NCBI GenBank assembly: GCA_964655355.1
Contig: CAZZMD010000003.1
Span: 62,001 to 126,000, forward strand
Direction: 5' to 3'
DNA length: 64,000 nucleotides
Source: CALGDE01 sp964655355
GTDB lineage: Bacteria > Cyanobacteriota > Cyanobacteriia > CACIAM-69d
Below the pieces are notes generated by a model that did not search any database, had not been told where the DNA came from, and was given only the letters and a program-made list of their open reading frames with translations. The stretch's first letter is position 1, and each line of letters starts with the position of its first letter. Positions 35,001 to 43,221 of this stretch are shown one piece after another. The position numbers and the translations under genes are program-made.

Positions 35001-36894
35001 CATATGAGACATTTAAGGCGTCACTAATATACTGGACAAGCGCTGGGAAAAAATCCTGTCCCACAGTGGCAGCTGTGCCCGCAATCAAGTTTTCCAGCGC
35101 TTGCTCCGCCTGCTTACGATCTGTAATATCTCGACCGACCGCCTGATACTCAAGAAATTGCCCAGCTTCGTCAAATAGAGCCCGATGGGTCCACTGATGC
35201 CAACAGAATTCCCCGCGAGGGGTGGGGATAAAATACTCACAAATATCAACAGGCTTATCAATGGATAAACCCTCAAGGCTATCTAGAAGGAGGCCTTGAA
35301 CCACCTCCGGGAGCATCGAAAAAAAGCATTGTCCAAACAACTCATCCGGCGACTTTTTAAAGTGTTGACAGTAGGCATCGTTCACAAAAGTCAGCGTTCC
35401 GTCAGGGGCAAAGCGGCAAATTAATTCCGTTTGGTCAGAGAGAATGCCTTGATAGTAAGCACGACTGGCCTGAAGTTCGGCCGTGCGCACTTCCACTTTG
35501 ACCTCCAGATCTTGGTTGAGTTTCTCGAGCTCAATCTGCGCATGTTGTCTTTCCAGCTCGGCGGCACAACGAGCCGCAAAGACTTGCAAAAGTTGCTCTG
35601 AATATTGTGGGCGCTGGATTGGCTTAGCATCAAAAATACACAGTAATCCGATCACTGCACCTTGGCTATTGTGCAAGGCGACCCCCAGGTAGCTCGTAAT
35701 ATTTCGCTCAATTAGAAATTCATCGTTCGGAAAATCATAGTTAACGGACTGATCGCAGTAAATTTTCCCTTGTTGTAATGCCTTAGAACAGGGCTGTTGA
35801 TTTGGGCTTTCTACTTTGTAGGTAAACGTGGGTAATAAGCAACCTTCCCCCCATGCTGCGATCACTTCAAGATAATCATCATCTGTTAGCTTTGAAACGA
35901 GGGCATAGGAGACCTGTAGCGCTGTGGCGATATTGCGTACTAGGGCAGGAAAAAAGTCCTGTCCTGTCGTCGCTGCGGTGTCAACAATCAAGCTTTTGAG
36001 GGCAAGATCAGCTTGTTTTCGCTCAGTAATATCAAGGGATGTTCCAAATAAACGGACGACTTGCCCCTGGGCATCTCGTTCTGTCTCTGCTCGGCACTCG
36101 TGGTGACAGACCTTACCATCGGGGCGAGTAACACTGAATTCGACCATGTAAGGGGTTCCGTCAACAATGGCTTGCTCAACGCACTGCTGCAATGTTTGGC
36201 GATCCTCCTCTCGAAGCATCGCTAAATATTCGGGATAGGAGGGGGCTGTTGATGCAGGGTCCAGCCCATACATACGAAACATTTGGGGGGACCAGGTGAT
36301 GGTTTGGGTGGGGATATCAAATGCCCAGTGACCCACCTTTGCCAATTGCTGCAGTTCTAGTAGGAGTGATTCGCTGCGACGTAATTGTTCATCCGCTTGA
36401 TGGCGTTCGATCGCGATTCCTGCCAAACGAGCGACCTGGGAAATACCATCGAGTTCGGCGGTTGTGGGCGATCGCACCCCTTGGTGATATAACCCCAAAG
36501 TGCCTAGGATCTGATCCTGTCGACCCATGATAGGGATAGACCAACAGGCTCGCAGATTAAACTTTGCGGCGATCGCCCTATAGCGCGGGGAAAAAGGAGA
36601 CTTGGCAATTTCGTCAGCAATAACTATCTTTTTGAGGCAGGCAGCTTTGCCACAGGGGCTAATTGCCTCATCGATCAATATTCCATCAATAAACTGACTT
36701 AATTCATCCGGTAGGTGGGGAGCAATCTGCAAACCCAGTCTTTGCCGCTGTTGAGTATCAATAACTGAGATTGTACAAATAGTATTTGTCAGTCGATTTG
36801 TGATCGCTTCAACAACCCCATGGAAAACATCTTTGAGGGGAGCACCTATGGCAATTTTTTCGAGCAATGTGTCCATGGGATCTTGGGGAAACAT
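32023..36894 (-). CDS. Multi-sensor GAF/PAS protein with GGDEF and EAL domains
   Basis: A 1623-residue cyclic-di-GMP signalling protein. The order is N-terminal GAF (about 15-165), PAS (185-295), GAF (about 305-465), PAS, GAF (about 605-765), PAS, GAF (about 912-1070), PAS, GGDEF (signature GGDEF near 1260) and EAL (about 1370-1610). The GGDEF keeps an inhibitory I-site (REMD five residues before GGDEF). The EAL core reads EVL, and its DDFGTGYSSL and LKIDRSFI motifs are intact, so both activities are plausible. The three internal GAF domains each start with TAA-x-x-GQDFFPALV, showing internal PAS-GAF duplication. No membrane helix is seen. Confidence 0.93.
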   Translation of the reverse strand: MFPQDPMDTLLEKIAIGAPLKDVFHGVVEAITNRLTNTICTISVIDTQQRQRLGLQIAPHLPDELSQFIDGILIDEAISPCGKAACLKKIVIADEIAKSPFSPRYRAIAAKFNLRACWSIPIMGRQDQILGTLGLYHQGVRSPTTAELDGISQVARLAGIAIERHQADEQLRRSESLLLELQQLAKVGHWAFDIPTQTITWSPQMFRMYGLDPASTAPSYPEYLAMLREEDRQTLQQCVEQAIVDGTPYMVEFSVTRPDGKVCHHECRAETERDAQGQVVRLFGTSLDITERKQADLALKSLIVDTAATTGQDFFPALVRNIATALQVSYALVSKLTDDDYLEVIAAWGEGCLLPTFTYKVESPNQQPCSKALQQGKIYCDQSVNYDFPNDEFLIERNITSYLGVALHNSQGAVIGLLCIFDAKPIQRPQYSEQLLQVFAARCAAELERQHAQIELEKLNQDLEVKVEVRTAELQASRAYYQGILSDQTELICRFAPDGTLTFVNDAYCQHFKKSPDELFGQCFFSMLPEVVQGLLLDSLEGLSIDKPVDICEYFIPTPRGEFCWHQWTHRALFDEAGQFLEYQAVGRDITDRKQAEQALENLIAGTAATVGQDFFPALVQYISDALNVSYVFVAARTQPDEMTILAFWPNDILPLGWSYNPSETPCQKVLDEGRLYCEHSVQAMFPKDDALVELDAQSCLGVAIRNTQGEIIGDLCIFHTDLIQNPQRAEQILKVFADRAGAEMERQWATTALEQLNQSLEAKVAERTVELRERELSLRASEERYASLAAAAPVGIFRTDVEGNCVYVNNRCCEICGREPEGLMGDQWEAALHAEDRDRVVAAWLQSIANDTLFQLEYRFQWPDGTARWVYTQSVPEMDDAGQVIGYVGTITDISDRKQAELALQNLVEGTAAKTGQDFFPALVEHIALTLNVSSATVAQFGEDELETIAVWNNGSLSQSQTHTLADTPCELVLKEGGYYCEQGIRNEFPDSLILAEMQAESYMGIALYDSQDHIIGVLFILDQSRILNPERAESLLRVFGARAAAELERQRSELAIKRQLATIEAAVDGIGILENGKYLYANRAYLNLFGFENIESLIGQSWQSLYPPAEIRRFEESILPQLTMNRVWQGEAVGARQDGSIFPQGISLTLTEEDLLISVCRDISDLKETQALIVHNSLHDPLTELPNRTLLLERIELAISRAKRMGDYRYAVLFIDLDRFKIINDSLGHAVGDQLLVTIAQRLKRRLREMDLVARLGGDEFILLVENVDGVDDVIQVTERILNDFKEPILINGRSIFASFSVGIVVGDQSYNNATDLIRDADIAMYRAKERQGSSYSFFDSAMHLQAINRLTLETDLRKALAREEFVIHYQPIIDLNECRLIGFEVLVRWQHPSRGLTYPDEFIPIAEEIGLVEQIDAWVMHHACQQIATWNRQFPGEDFLKASINLSVCDLRRGTLIQNIDDVLEETQLPGSSITLEITETMLIEDIEQTINVLSQIAARQVQLSIDDFGTGYSSLNYLHRLPVHSLKIDRSFISELDPEHRNSKVASTILTLSNQLGLSTVAEGIETLQQLQYLRELGCQLGQGYFFSPPLSPEDVEERFFSAAKQCSMRVSASLKKSI

Positions 36895-37461
36895 TCAACA
36901 GACAGTTATAAAAGGAAAAAAAATTGTTGGACACATTTTTTGGACACAAAATATCAGAGTATCAGAACAAATAGGTTTCAATCGCTCATGTTCGAGGAAG
37001 ACGCGGTTAGTCGCCATGGGAGGCTTACCCTGATCCCCAAACCATTAATGGGAGTAGAACAAGCTTGATTTCTGAATATATTAGGGTAGCGGAGCCGGGG
37101 ATGCTCGTTACACGATTAGCCCACCCTATTTTTGCCCCATCTGCTGCCATGCTGATACGGCGTTCTCCGGAGCGACAGGATCATCAGGTCATCTTTAGTT
37201 GCCATGGGGCTCGAAGCCCGCTCACTCATCCTGAGGAGGAGCACAGCCCGAGTAGGAATTATTGATTTAGAAATTTATTGATGTAAGAACTATTGATATA
37301 GGAACTGATGTAGAAACTATTGATATTGACCATTGACATTGATTGATATTGATCGATGGGGGATGATGCGCCCAATTGCTATGCCGCAGGATGCCGCATC
37401 GGCCCGCAAGCTTCCCAGAAAATCTTATATCTCCCGATCCCCTTAGCCCCCAAGAGTCACC
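36895..37461. other. Intergenic region with an ATTGAT-rich repeat tract
   Basis: A 567-base gap between divergent genes. Short frames here are not convincing. The clear feature is a degenerate direct-repeat tract at 37261-37357. The upstream part contains an AT-rich stretch (about 36905-36960) that may hold the promoter of the large sensor gene. Confidence 0.45.
37261..37357. repeat. Degenerate ATTGATATT/GAACTATTG repeats
   Basis: About eight copies of ATTGAT or close variants (for example AACTATTGATATAGG, AAACTATTGATATTG, CATTGACATTG) are arranged at about 12-16 base spacing, ending about 100 bases before the carboxypeptidase gene. They look like slippage-derived tandem repeats or a multi-site operator. 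Confidence 0.55.
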
Positions 37462-38406
37462 GTGCTACCCAAACCCTGCGAACTCCCCACTGCCCTGCGG
37501 CCTGGCGATCGCCTTCGGGTCATTACCCCCAGTGGGCCGCTGGGGGATCTGGATCGCATTCGAGAGGGTGTCGAAATCTGGCGATCGCACGGATTCAAGG
37601 TTGACCTTGGTCCCGAGGGGGATCTAGATAGAACCTATGGCTATCTGGCGGGCACCGATCCAGAACGCCGCCGCCAATTGACCCAGGCCCTAACGGATCC
37701 CAATATCAAAGGCATTCTCTGTGCCCGCGGCGGCTATGGCGCGACCCGCCTCCTGGAGGATTTTGAATGGCCGTTTATGGCCGCCGGGGCCCAAGCCTTA
37801 CAGTATGGGCAGGCGATCGCCCCGAAATGGCTCATTGGCTTTTCCGACATCACCGCCTTGCTCTGGAGCTTAGCCAACCAGGGGATCACCGGCTTGCACG
37901 GCCCTGTCCTCACGACCCTGCCCCAGGAGCCCCCAGAAACCCGCGATCGCCTTTTCGCGGCGGTCCAGGGACACCCCCTTGCCCCCCTAACCGGTGAAGG
38001 CTGGGGGAACGGCCGGGCCACAGGACGACTGTTCCCCGGCAATCTTGCCGTCGCGACCCATCTTCTGGGGACCCGCCACTGCCCTAACCTGACCGACGCT
38101 ATCCTCGCCTTCGAAGATATTGGTGAACATCCCTATCGCCTGGACCGGTTTATTACCCATTGGCGCAACACCGGGCTCCTGTACAACATTGCCGGCATCG
38201 CCCTTGGCCGATTCAGCGACTGCGATCCCCCCGAAAATCGATCCAGTCTCACCCTTGAGGAATTGTGGCGCGATCGCCTCCAGGATCTAAACCTACCAAT
38301 CGTGTCAAATCTAACCTTTGGCCATAGCGGTCCTAATGCCGCACTTCCCGTGGGCTGTATGGCCGAAATTGATGGGGACCAAGGAACCCTCGCGGTACTT
38401 CAGTGA
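37462..38406 (+). CDS. LD-carboxypeptidase, S66 family (LdcA/MccF-like)
   Basis: A 314-residue S66 serine peptidase that would remove the terminal D-residue from muropeptide tetrapeptides in peptidoglycan recycling; MccF relatives cleave microcin C. The Ser-Glu-His triad is visible: Ser128 in GFSDITALL, Glu218 in FEDIGEHPYRLDR and His288 in TFGHSGPNAALPVG. The start is GTG. No signal peptide is seen, fitting a cytoplasmic recycling enzyme. Confidence 0.92.
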   Translation: MLPKPCELPTALRPGDRLRVITPSGPLGDLDRIREGVEIWRSHGFKVDLGPEGDLDRTYGYLAGTDPERRRQLTQALTDPNIKGILCARGGYGATRLLEDFEWPFMAAGAQALQYGQAIAPKWLIGFSDITALLWSLANQGITGLHGPVLTTLPQEPPETRDRLFAAVQGHPLAPLTGEGWGNGRATGRLFPGNLAVATHLLGTRHCPNLTDAILAFEDIGEHPYRLDRFITHWRNTGLLYNIAGIALGRFSDCDPPENRSSLTLEELWRDRLQDLNLPIVSNLTFGHSGPNAALPVGCMAEIDGDQGTLAVLQ

Positions 38407-39121
38407 TGCCAGAAAAGCCACAAGCTTGAAGCGTTTCGTCAGCCGATGACGGCTATCCCCTCAATCCAAATCACGGAGTCGATAGTAACAATAAAAACAG
38501 TCATCATCGGCGATTTATGGGGTGTTTTTATGGGCTATTCCGTGCGGTATCTTGAGTCTATAACCCCTGTATCTTTGACTACAATTTTTACCCCTAGACA
38601 CTGACGAGTGACAGAGCAGATGGCTGAACCCCATCATTCACGGGTGGCGGGATGAGGCGAGGAGGCAAGGGTCGAAGGAAGATGGGAACAGATGCTAACG
38701 CATCTATCGTCTTTATCTATTAGTTGCCCTAGGTCTAGTCCTGTTAATGAGTCTACCCAACCTGATTATCATTTTTGCGCTAGAAGATTAAAGTGTGTGG
38801 GATGGGGCTAAGGCAACATCTTATGGGCAAACTTATATCAAGATCAGGACACGGCTCACACTTTTAAGGACCAATACCCTTTGCGCGCCAACTCAATGTT
38901 TTGTGATCCTAAGTTTTGAATGAGCAGCGGAGCCTTATCGTTAGACTAGGTGTCCTATACCAACGCTTTAGATTCAATCTTCTTCCATCCATTCATGATG
39001 CCCTCGCCCCCATTCATTCCCATTCATTGGAGGGAGTTGGGGAAGGTATTCTTCTCTTAACCGGTGGTCTCATTTCCTTCGTCACTCATCACACTCACTC
39101 TCTTTCGCACGCTTCTCCCCC
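38407..39121. other. Intergenic region upstream of the PAS-GGDEF gene
   Basis: This 715-base gap is AT-richer than the genes and holds no reading frame I trust. I found no tRNA-like cloverleaf or strong hairpin. A frame at 38916-39158 overlaps the next gene's start and has a low-complexity His/Ser/Pro composition, so it was rejected. Confidence 0.45.
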
Positions 39122-40204
39122 ATGCATCAGCCCCCACCCGCACCCTTTAGCCCTTTGACCACTCCCCCTCCTCCTTTTTTGAACGGTCTATCCCGCGAGG
39201 ATCCAACGACCTTGCGTCAGATCCTGCATAACTTGGTCGATGGGGTGATTACCCTGGCTCCGATTCGTAATGACCGGGGACAGTTAGCGGATTGCCGTTG
39301 GTCGTTTATGAATTCAGCGGCGGAGGGGATCCTCGGTGTTTTGGCGCGGGATGTGTTGGACCGGGGACTGTTGGATTGCAGTCGCTTTTTTCAGGATGAG
39401 ACGTTTTGTCTGCGATTGCTGGACTTGGCGGGGCAAACCCTGCGGTGTGGCTATGGCACCCTAGCGGATCAGTTTTTCTCCCATGGTTCGGTATCCGGGT
39501 GGTTTCAGTTGGTGGGGGTGCGCTCTGACGATCGCGCCATCATTACCCTGCGGGATATTACCCTGTGCAAACGGTCGGAAAGTCGCTTGGCGATCGCGAA
39601 TCAGCGGTTAGATGTGCTGGTGCAGGAGTTAGAAAAGCAAAATCGAGTGCTATCCCGGCTGGCGGCGGTGGATGGGCTGACCCAGTTGGCCAACCGGCGG
39701 CGATTGGATGATTATTTGGCGATGGAATGGCTACGACTCTATCGCACCCAGCAACCCTTGAGCTTTGTCCTGTGCGATTTAGACCACTTCAAGGATTACA
39801 ACGATGCCCTGGGGCATCAGGCGGGGGATGCTTGTTTGCAGAAGGTGGCAGCGGCGCTGATGGCCGTGGCGCGGCGTCCGGCCGATTTGATGGCCCGGTA
39901 TGGGGGCGAGGAGTTTGCCCTGGTGTTGCCGGAGACCAATGTGAAAGGGGCGCAGCAAGTGGCGGAGAATTTGCGATCGCTCCTGGCGGAATGGGCGTTA
40001 CCCCATCCCAACAATGGGGGGCGTCCTATCACCCTGAGTATGGGGATTGCCTGTCAGGTGCCCTCGGATTTGGAGGCGGTGCAGACCTTAGTGATGGAAG
40101 CCGATCAGGCCCTGTATGCGGCGAAGGCGGCGGGGCGAAATCGAGTGATTGTGTCCCCGGGGACAGCGGCCGATTCGGCGGCAGGGGAAGGGGAGTTACG
40201 GTAG
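39122..40204 (+). CDS. PAS-GGDEF diguanylate cyclase
   Basis: A 360-residue predicted diguanylate cyclase. A PAS-like sensor (about residues 30-155) and a coiled coil (SRLAIANQRLDVLVQELEKQN) lead into a GGDEF domain. Its signature GGEEF is at about 262-266 and an inhibitory RPAD I-site lies five residues earlier. DGLTQLANRR and DLDHFKDYND motifs are intact, so it should make cyclic-di-GMP under product inhibition. No membrane segment is seen. The first 20 residues are Pro-rich. Confidence 0.92.
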   Translation: MHQPPPAPFSPLTTPPPPFLNGLSREDPTTLRQILHNLVDGVITLAPIRNDRGQLADCRWSFMNSAAEGILGVLARDVLDRGLLDCSRFFQDETFCLRLLDLAGQTLRCGYGTLADQFFSHGSVSGWFQLVGVRSDDRAIITLRDITLCKRSESRLAIANQRLDVLVQELEKQNRVLSRLAAVDGLTQLANRRRLDDYLAMEWLRLYRTQQPLSFVLCDLDHFKDYNDALGHQAGDACLQKVAAALMAVARRPADLMARYGGEEFALVLPETNVKGAQQVAENLRSLLAEWALPHPNNGGRPITLSMGIACQVPSDLEAVQTLVMEADQALYAAKAAGRNRVIVSPGTAADSAAGEGELR

Positions 40205-40372
40205 GCGATTTACGGTAGGCTATTAGCCCATGGAAAGACAGTGAAGATACTGATAATTCCCCGGTTGTTTTAGCCCAATCCCTACAGTGGGTCTGCGACA
40301 ATCTAGGGCGTTGGCTCGGTATTTTTTCGCGGGGATTTTGTTGCCCTGGGGTCTTTCTGGACGGACTCTAGA

Positions 40373-40475
40373 GCCGTCATGGCCCTGCAATCCTAGATCC
40401 ATCATGGATCTGCAATCCTAGATTCCGTCATGGATCTGCAATATCAGAGCCGCCATGGATCCGTAGCTGTATAGC
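40373..40475. repeat. Four copies of a 25-26 base repeat in the ilvD leader
   Basis: Units beginning CCGTCATGGCCCTGCA, CCATCATGGATCTGCA, CCGTCATGGATCTGCA and CGCCATGGATCCGTAG run head to tail and end 20 bases before ilvD. Each contains a GATCC-ATCATGG-ATC-like palindrome, so the leader RNA could form several small hairpins. Confidence 0.7.
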
Positions 40476-40494
40476 CGAAACTTCGTAACCCGTT

Positions 40495-42177
40495 ATGTCA
40501 GAGACCCTCAGAAGTGCCGCCATTACCCAAGGTGTGCAGCGTAGTCCTAACCGCGCCATGCTGCGGGCGGTTGGGTTTGGTGATGATGATTTCAAGAAGC
40601 CCATTGTGGGGATCGCCAGCGGCTATAGCACCGTGACCCCTTGCAATATGGGGATCGGTAGTTTGGCGGATCGGGCGATCGCCGCGGCCCAGGAAGCGGG
40701 GATGATGCCCCAGTTATTTGGCACCATCACCATCAGCGATGGGATTTCCATGGGGACCGAGGGGATGAAATATTCCTTGGTGTCTCGGGAGGTCATTGCC
40801 GATGCGATCGAGACGGTGTGTAACGGTCAGAGTCTGGATGGGGTGCTGGCGATCGGCGGGTGCGATAAGAATATGCCCGGTGCGATTTTGGCCATGGCCC
40901 GGCTGAATATTCCGTCGGTGTTTGTCTATGGCGGCACCATCAAACCCGGTCATTTGGATGGGGAAGATTTGACGGTGGTGAGCGCCTTTGAGGCGGTGGG
41001 AGAGTATAGCGCCGGTCGAATCACCGAAGAGCGGCTGACGGCCGTTGAAAAAAATGCTTGCCCTGGGGCGGGATCCTGCGGCGGTATGTTTACGGCGAAC
41101 ACCATGTCCTCAGCGATCGAGGCGATGGGCTTGAGCTTGCCCTATTCCTCCACGATGGCGGCGGAGGATGACGAGAAGGCGGACAGTACCGCCCATTCCG
41201 CATTGGCATTGGCGGAGTGCATCAAAGCTGATATACGTCCCCGGCAGATTCTGACCCGTGAAGCCTTTGAAAATGCCATTTCGGTGATTATGGCGGTGGG
41301 GGGGTCGACCAATTCGGTGCTGCACCTGTTGGCGATCGCCAACACTATCGGCGTTCCCCTAACCATCGACGATTTTGAAACTATCCGTAATCGGGTGCCG
41401 GTAATTGCCGACCTGAAGCCCAGCGGGCGCTACGTGGCGACGGATCTGCATAAGGTGGGCGGCATTCCCCAGGTGATGAAAATCCTGCTGAAGCAGGGAC
41501 TATTGCACGGCGACTGTATGACCATCACCGGCAAAACCATTGCGGAAAACCTAGCGGATATCCCCGACGAACCGTCTACGGATCAGGATGTGATTCGTCA
41601 GTGGGATAACCCCATGTATGCCAAAGGACACCTGGCCATCCTCAAGGGTAATTTGGCTAGCGAAGGGTCCGTCGCCAAGATTAGCGGCGTGAAAAAGCCC
41701 ATTATTACCGGTCCCGCCCGCGTCTTTGAGTCTGAGGAAGAATGCCTAGACGCCATCCTCGCCGGCAAGATTAAGGCGGGCGATGTGGTGGTGGTGCGCT
41801 ACGAAGGACCGAAAGGGGGACCCGGAATGCGGGAAATGTTGGCTCCCACCTCGGCGATTATTGGGGCTGGCCTCGGTGATTCCGTGGGCTTGATTACCGA
41901 TGGTCGCTTCTCCGGCGGCACCTATGGTCTGGTGGTCGGTCACGTAGCCCCCGAAGCGGCGGTCGGCGGCAATATTGCCCTAGTCGAAGAAGGGGATTCC
42001 ATCACCATCGACGCCAACCAGAAGCTGCTGCAACTCAACGTGGAGGAGTCGGTCTTGAGCGATCGCCGGGCCGCCTGGCAACCCCGTGAACCTCGCTATA
42101 AGCGCGGCATCCTGGGTAAGTACGCCAAGCTGGTGTCCTCCAGCAGCCTCGGTGCCGTTACCGATATCGCGGATTAG
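40495..42177 (+). CDS. ilvD: Dihydroxy-acid dehydratase
   Basis: A 560-residue Fe-S dehydratase of branched-chain amino acid synthesis. It converts 2,3-dihydroxy-isovalerate and its homologue to 2-keto acids. Cluster and active-site motifs are present: GGCDKNMPG (about 121), CPGAGSCGGMFTANTM (about 193) and ITDGRFSGGTYGLVVGH near the C-terminus. The length is that of the shorter (about 560 residue) subfamily common in cyanobacteria. The ATG directly follows the leader repeat array. Confidence 0.97.
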   Translation: MSETLRSAAITQGVQRSPNRAMLRAVGFGDDDFKKPIVGIASGYSTVTPCNMGIGSLADRAIAAAQEAGMMPQLFGTITISDGISMGTEGMKYSLVSREVIADAIETVCNGQSLDGVLAIGGCDKNMPGAILAMARLNIPSVFVYGGTIKPGHLDGEDLTVVSAFEAVGEYSAGRITEERLTAVEKNACPGAGSCGGMFTANTMSSAIEAMGLSLPYSSTMAAEDDEKADSTAHSALALAECIKADIRPRQILTREAFENAISVIMAVGGSTNSVLHLLAIANTIGVPLTIDDFETIRNRVPVIADLKPSGRYVATDLHKVGGIPQVMKILLKQGLLHGDCMTITGKTIAENLADIPDEPSTDQDVIRQWDNPMYAKGHLAILKGNLASEGSVAKISGVKKPIITGPARVFESEEECLDAILAGKIKAGDVVVVRYEGPKGGPGMREMLAPTSAIIGAGLGDSVGLITDGRFSGGTYGLVVGHVAPEAAVGGNIALVEEGDSITIDANQKLLQLNVEESVLSDRRAAWQPREPRYKRGILGKYAKLVSSSSLGAVTDIAD

Positions 42178-42220
42178 CAGTTGAGGATTGGCACTGGAGA
42201 TTAAGTGCAATTGGGGGGGG

Positions 42221-42709
42221 TTAGGCGATCGTCACATCCTCCCCCTCTTGCCAATCCTGGACCTGCTGGAAGTAGAGCTGCATCGTTTCTTCGAAGACGG
42301 CACGTCCCACTTCCGTGCCATTGTTCAAATTCCCCGGTGTCGCGAAAAAGACCAGACTGTCTAGGGTTTTGAGGGCGACCATCTGGAACAGGATATGGGT
42401 CGTCGGGACGGGGGCTGCCAGAATGTTGGGGTCTCGCACCGGCATGGGGCTATTACGGGCGTCTTCTACGGTGGAAAAGGCATAGATAACGCTCTTCTGA
42501 ACGCCCTGGGCGACTCGGCTACTCAGGGTCGTACGCACCCAGTCACCGTTTAGGGTTTGAAGCACATAGAAGGTTTCCCGCTCCAGTTGGCTGGCGAAGT
42601 GCATCAGAACTGGGGCGATCGCCGTGACGAGCTGGGGTGTTTTGCCGTCCTGGGGAGCACTGTCCACCAATTGCTTGATCTGGGCTTCTAATTTCGCTTC
42701 AAAATCCAT
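42221..42709 (-). CDS. Conserved cyanobacterial hypothetical protein
   Basis: A 162-residue soluble protein I recognise only as a conserved cyanobacterial type without an assigned function. It has an N-terminal helix (MDFEAKLEAQIKQLVDSA), a mixed alpha/beta core (TFYVLQTLNGDWVRTTLSSR) and a C-terminal helix (EETMQLYFQQVQDWQ). No catalytic motif or signal peptide is visible. It is convergent with ilvD, with a 43-base gap. Confidence 0.75.
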   Translation of the reverse strand: MDFEAKLEAQIKQLVDSAPQDGKTPQLVTAIAPVLMHFASQLERETFYVLQTLNGDWVRTTLSSRVAQGVQKSVIYAFSTVEDARNSPMPVRDPNILAAPVPTTHILFQMVALKTLDSLVFFATPGNLNNGTEVGRAVFEETMQLYFQQVQDWQEGEDVTIA

Positions 42710-43221
42710 GGGTGATTGCTAAAAACCGATTAGGGGCAAAGGTGAAAGGGTAAAAGTAAATGGGTGACTCAAGTCATCCAGTGAATCAAAGTCTTGGGAT
42801 CTGTCTTGGGATCTAAAGTCCTGGGATCAGTGCGTCTGAATCTTCGCATCTGAATCTTCGCATCTGAATCTTCGCGTCTGAATCTTACACTGATTGCCTG
42901 GGGTTGATGGGCCGAGATTGACGCCCAAAGCTAGAGCATTGCCTCGGAGATCAGGATTTCCCCGGCAATGGCGTAGCAAATGCCACGGGCGATCGCCCCT
43001 GAGACGCAATTGTTCGGATTCTAACTTGCGTTTTTATTGACTGTGTTAGGGTCGTGCTGGAGTAAGGCTTAACTTAGGTTCTGTTTCCGTTAGAGCGTGG
43101 CAAGATTTTGCAACTATTGCCAAGTAAAATCCGTCACATCTAAGGAGCTTCCCGATTGTATTGGTCGAAGGGTTGAGCGTTTATCTGTCGTTGCACAGGG
43201 TCAGGGAGAACTGCATAGGGC
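42710..43221. other. Intergenic region upstream of hetZ
   Basis: A 512-base gap between divergent genes. It holds the four-copy 14-base repeat at 42832-42887 and no supported gene. The hetZ promoter and leader must lie in its right part. I could not identify a convincing HetR or NtcA site. Confidence 0.5.
42832..42887. repeat. Four-copy 14-base tandem repeat
   Basis: The unit GCATCTGAATCTTC occurs four times in perfect register: GCGTCTGAATCTTC, two exact copies of GCATCTGAATCTTC, and GCGTCTGAATCTTA. It is preceded by a looser GTCTTGGGATCT duplication. Such arrays change copy number easily. Confidence 0.85.
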
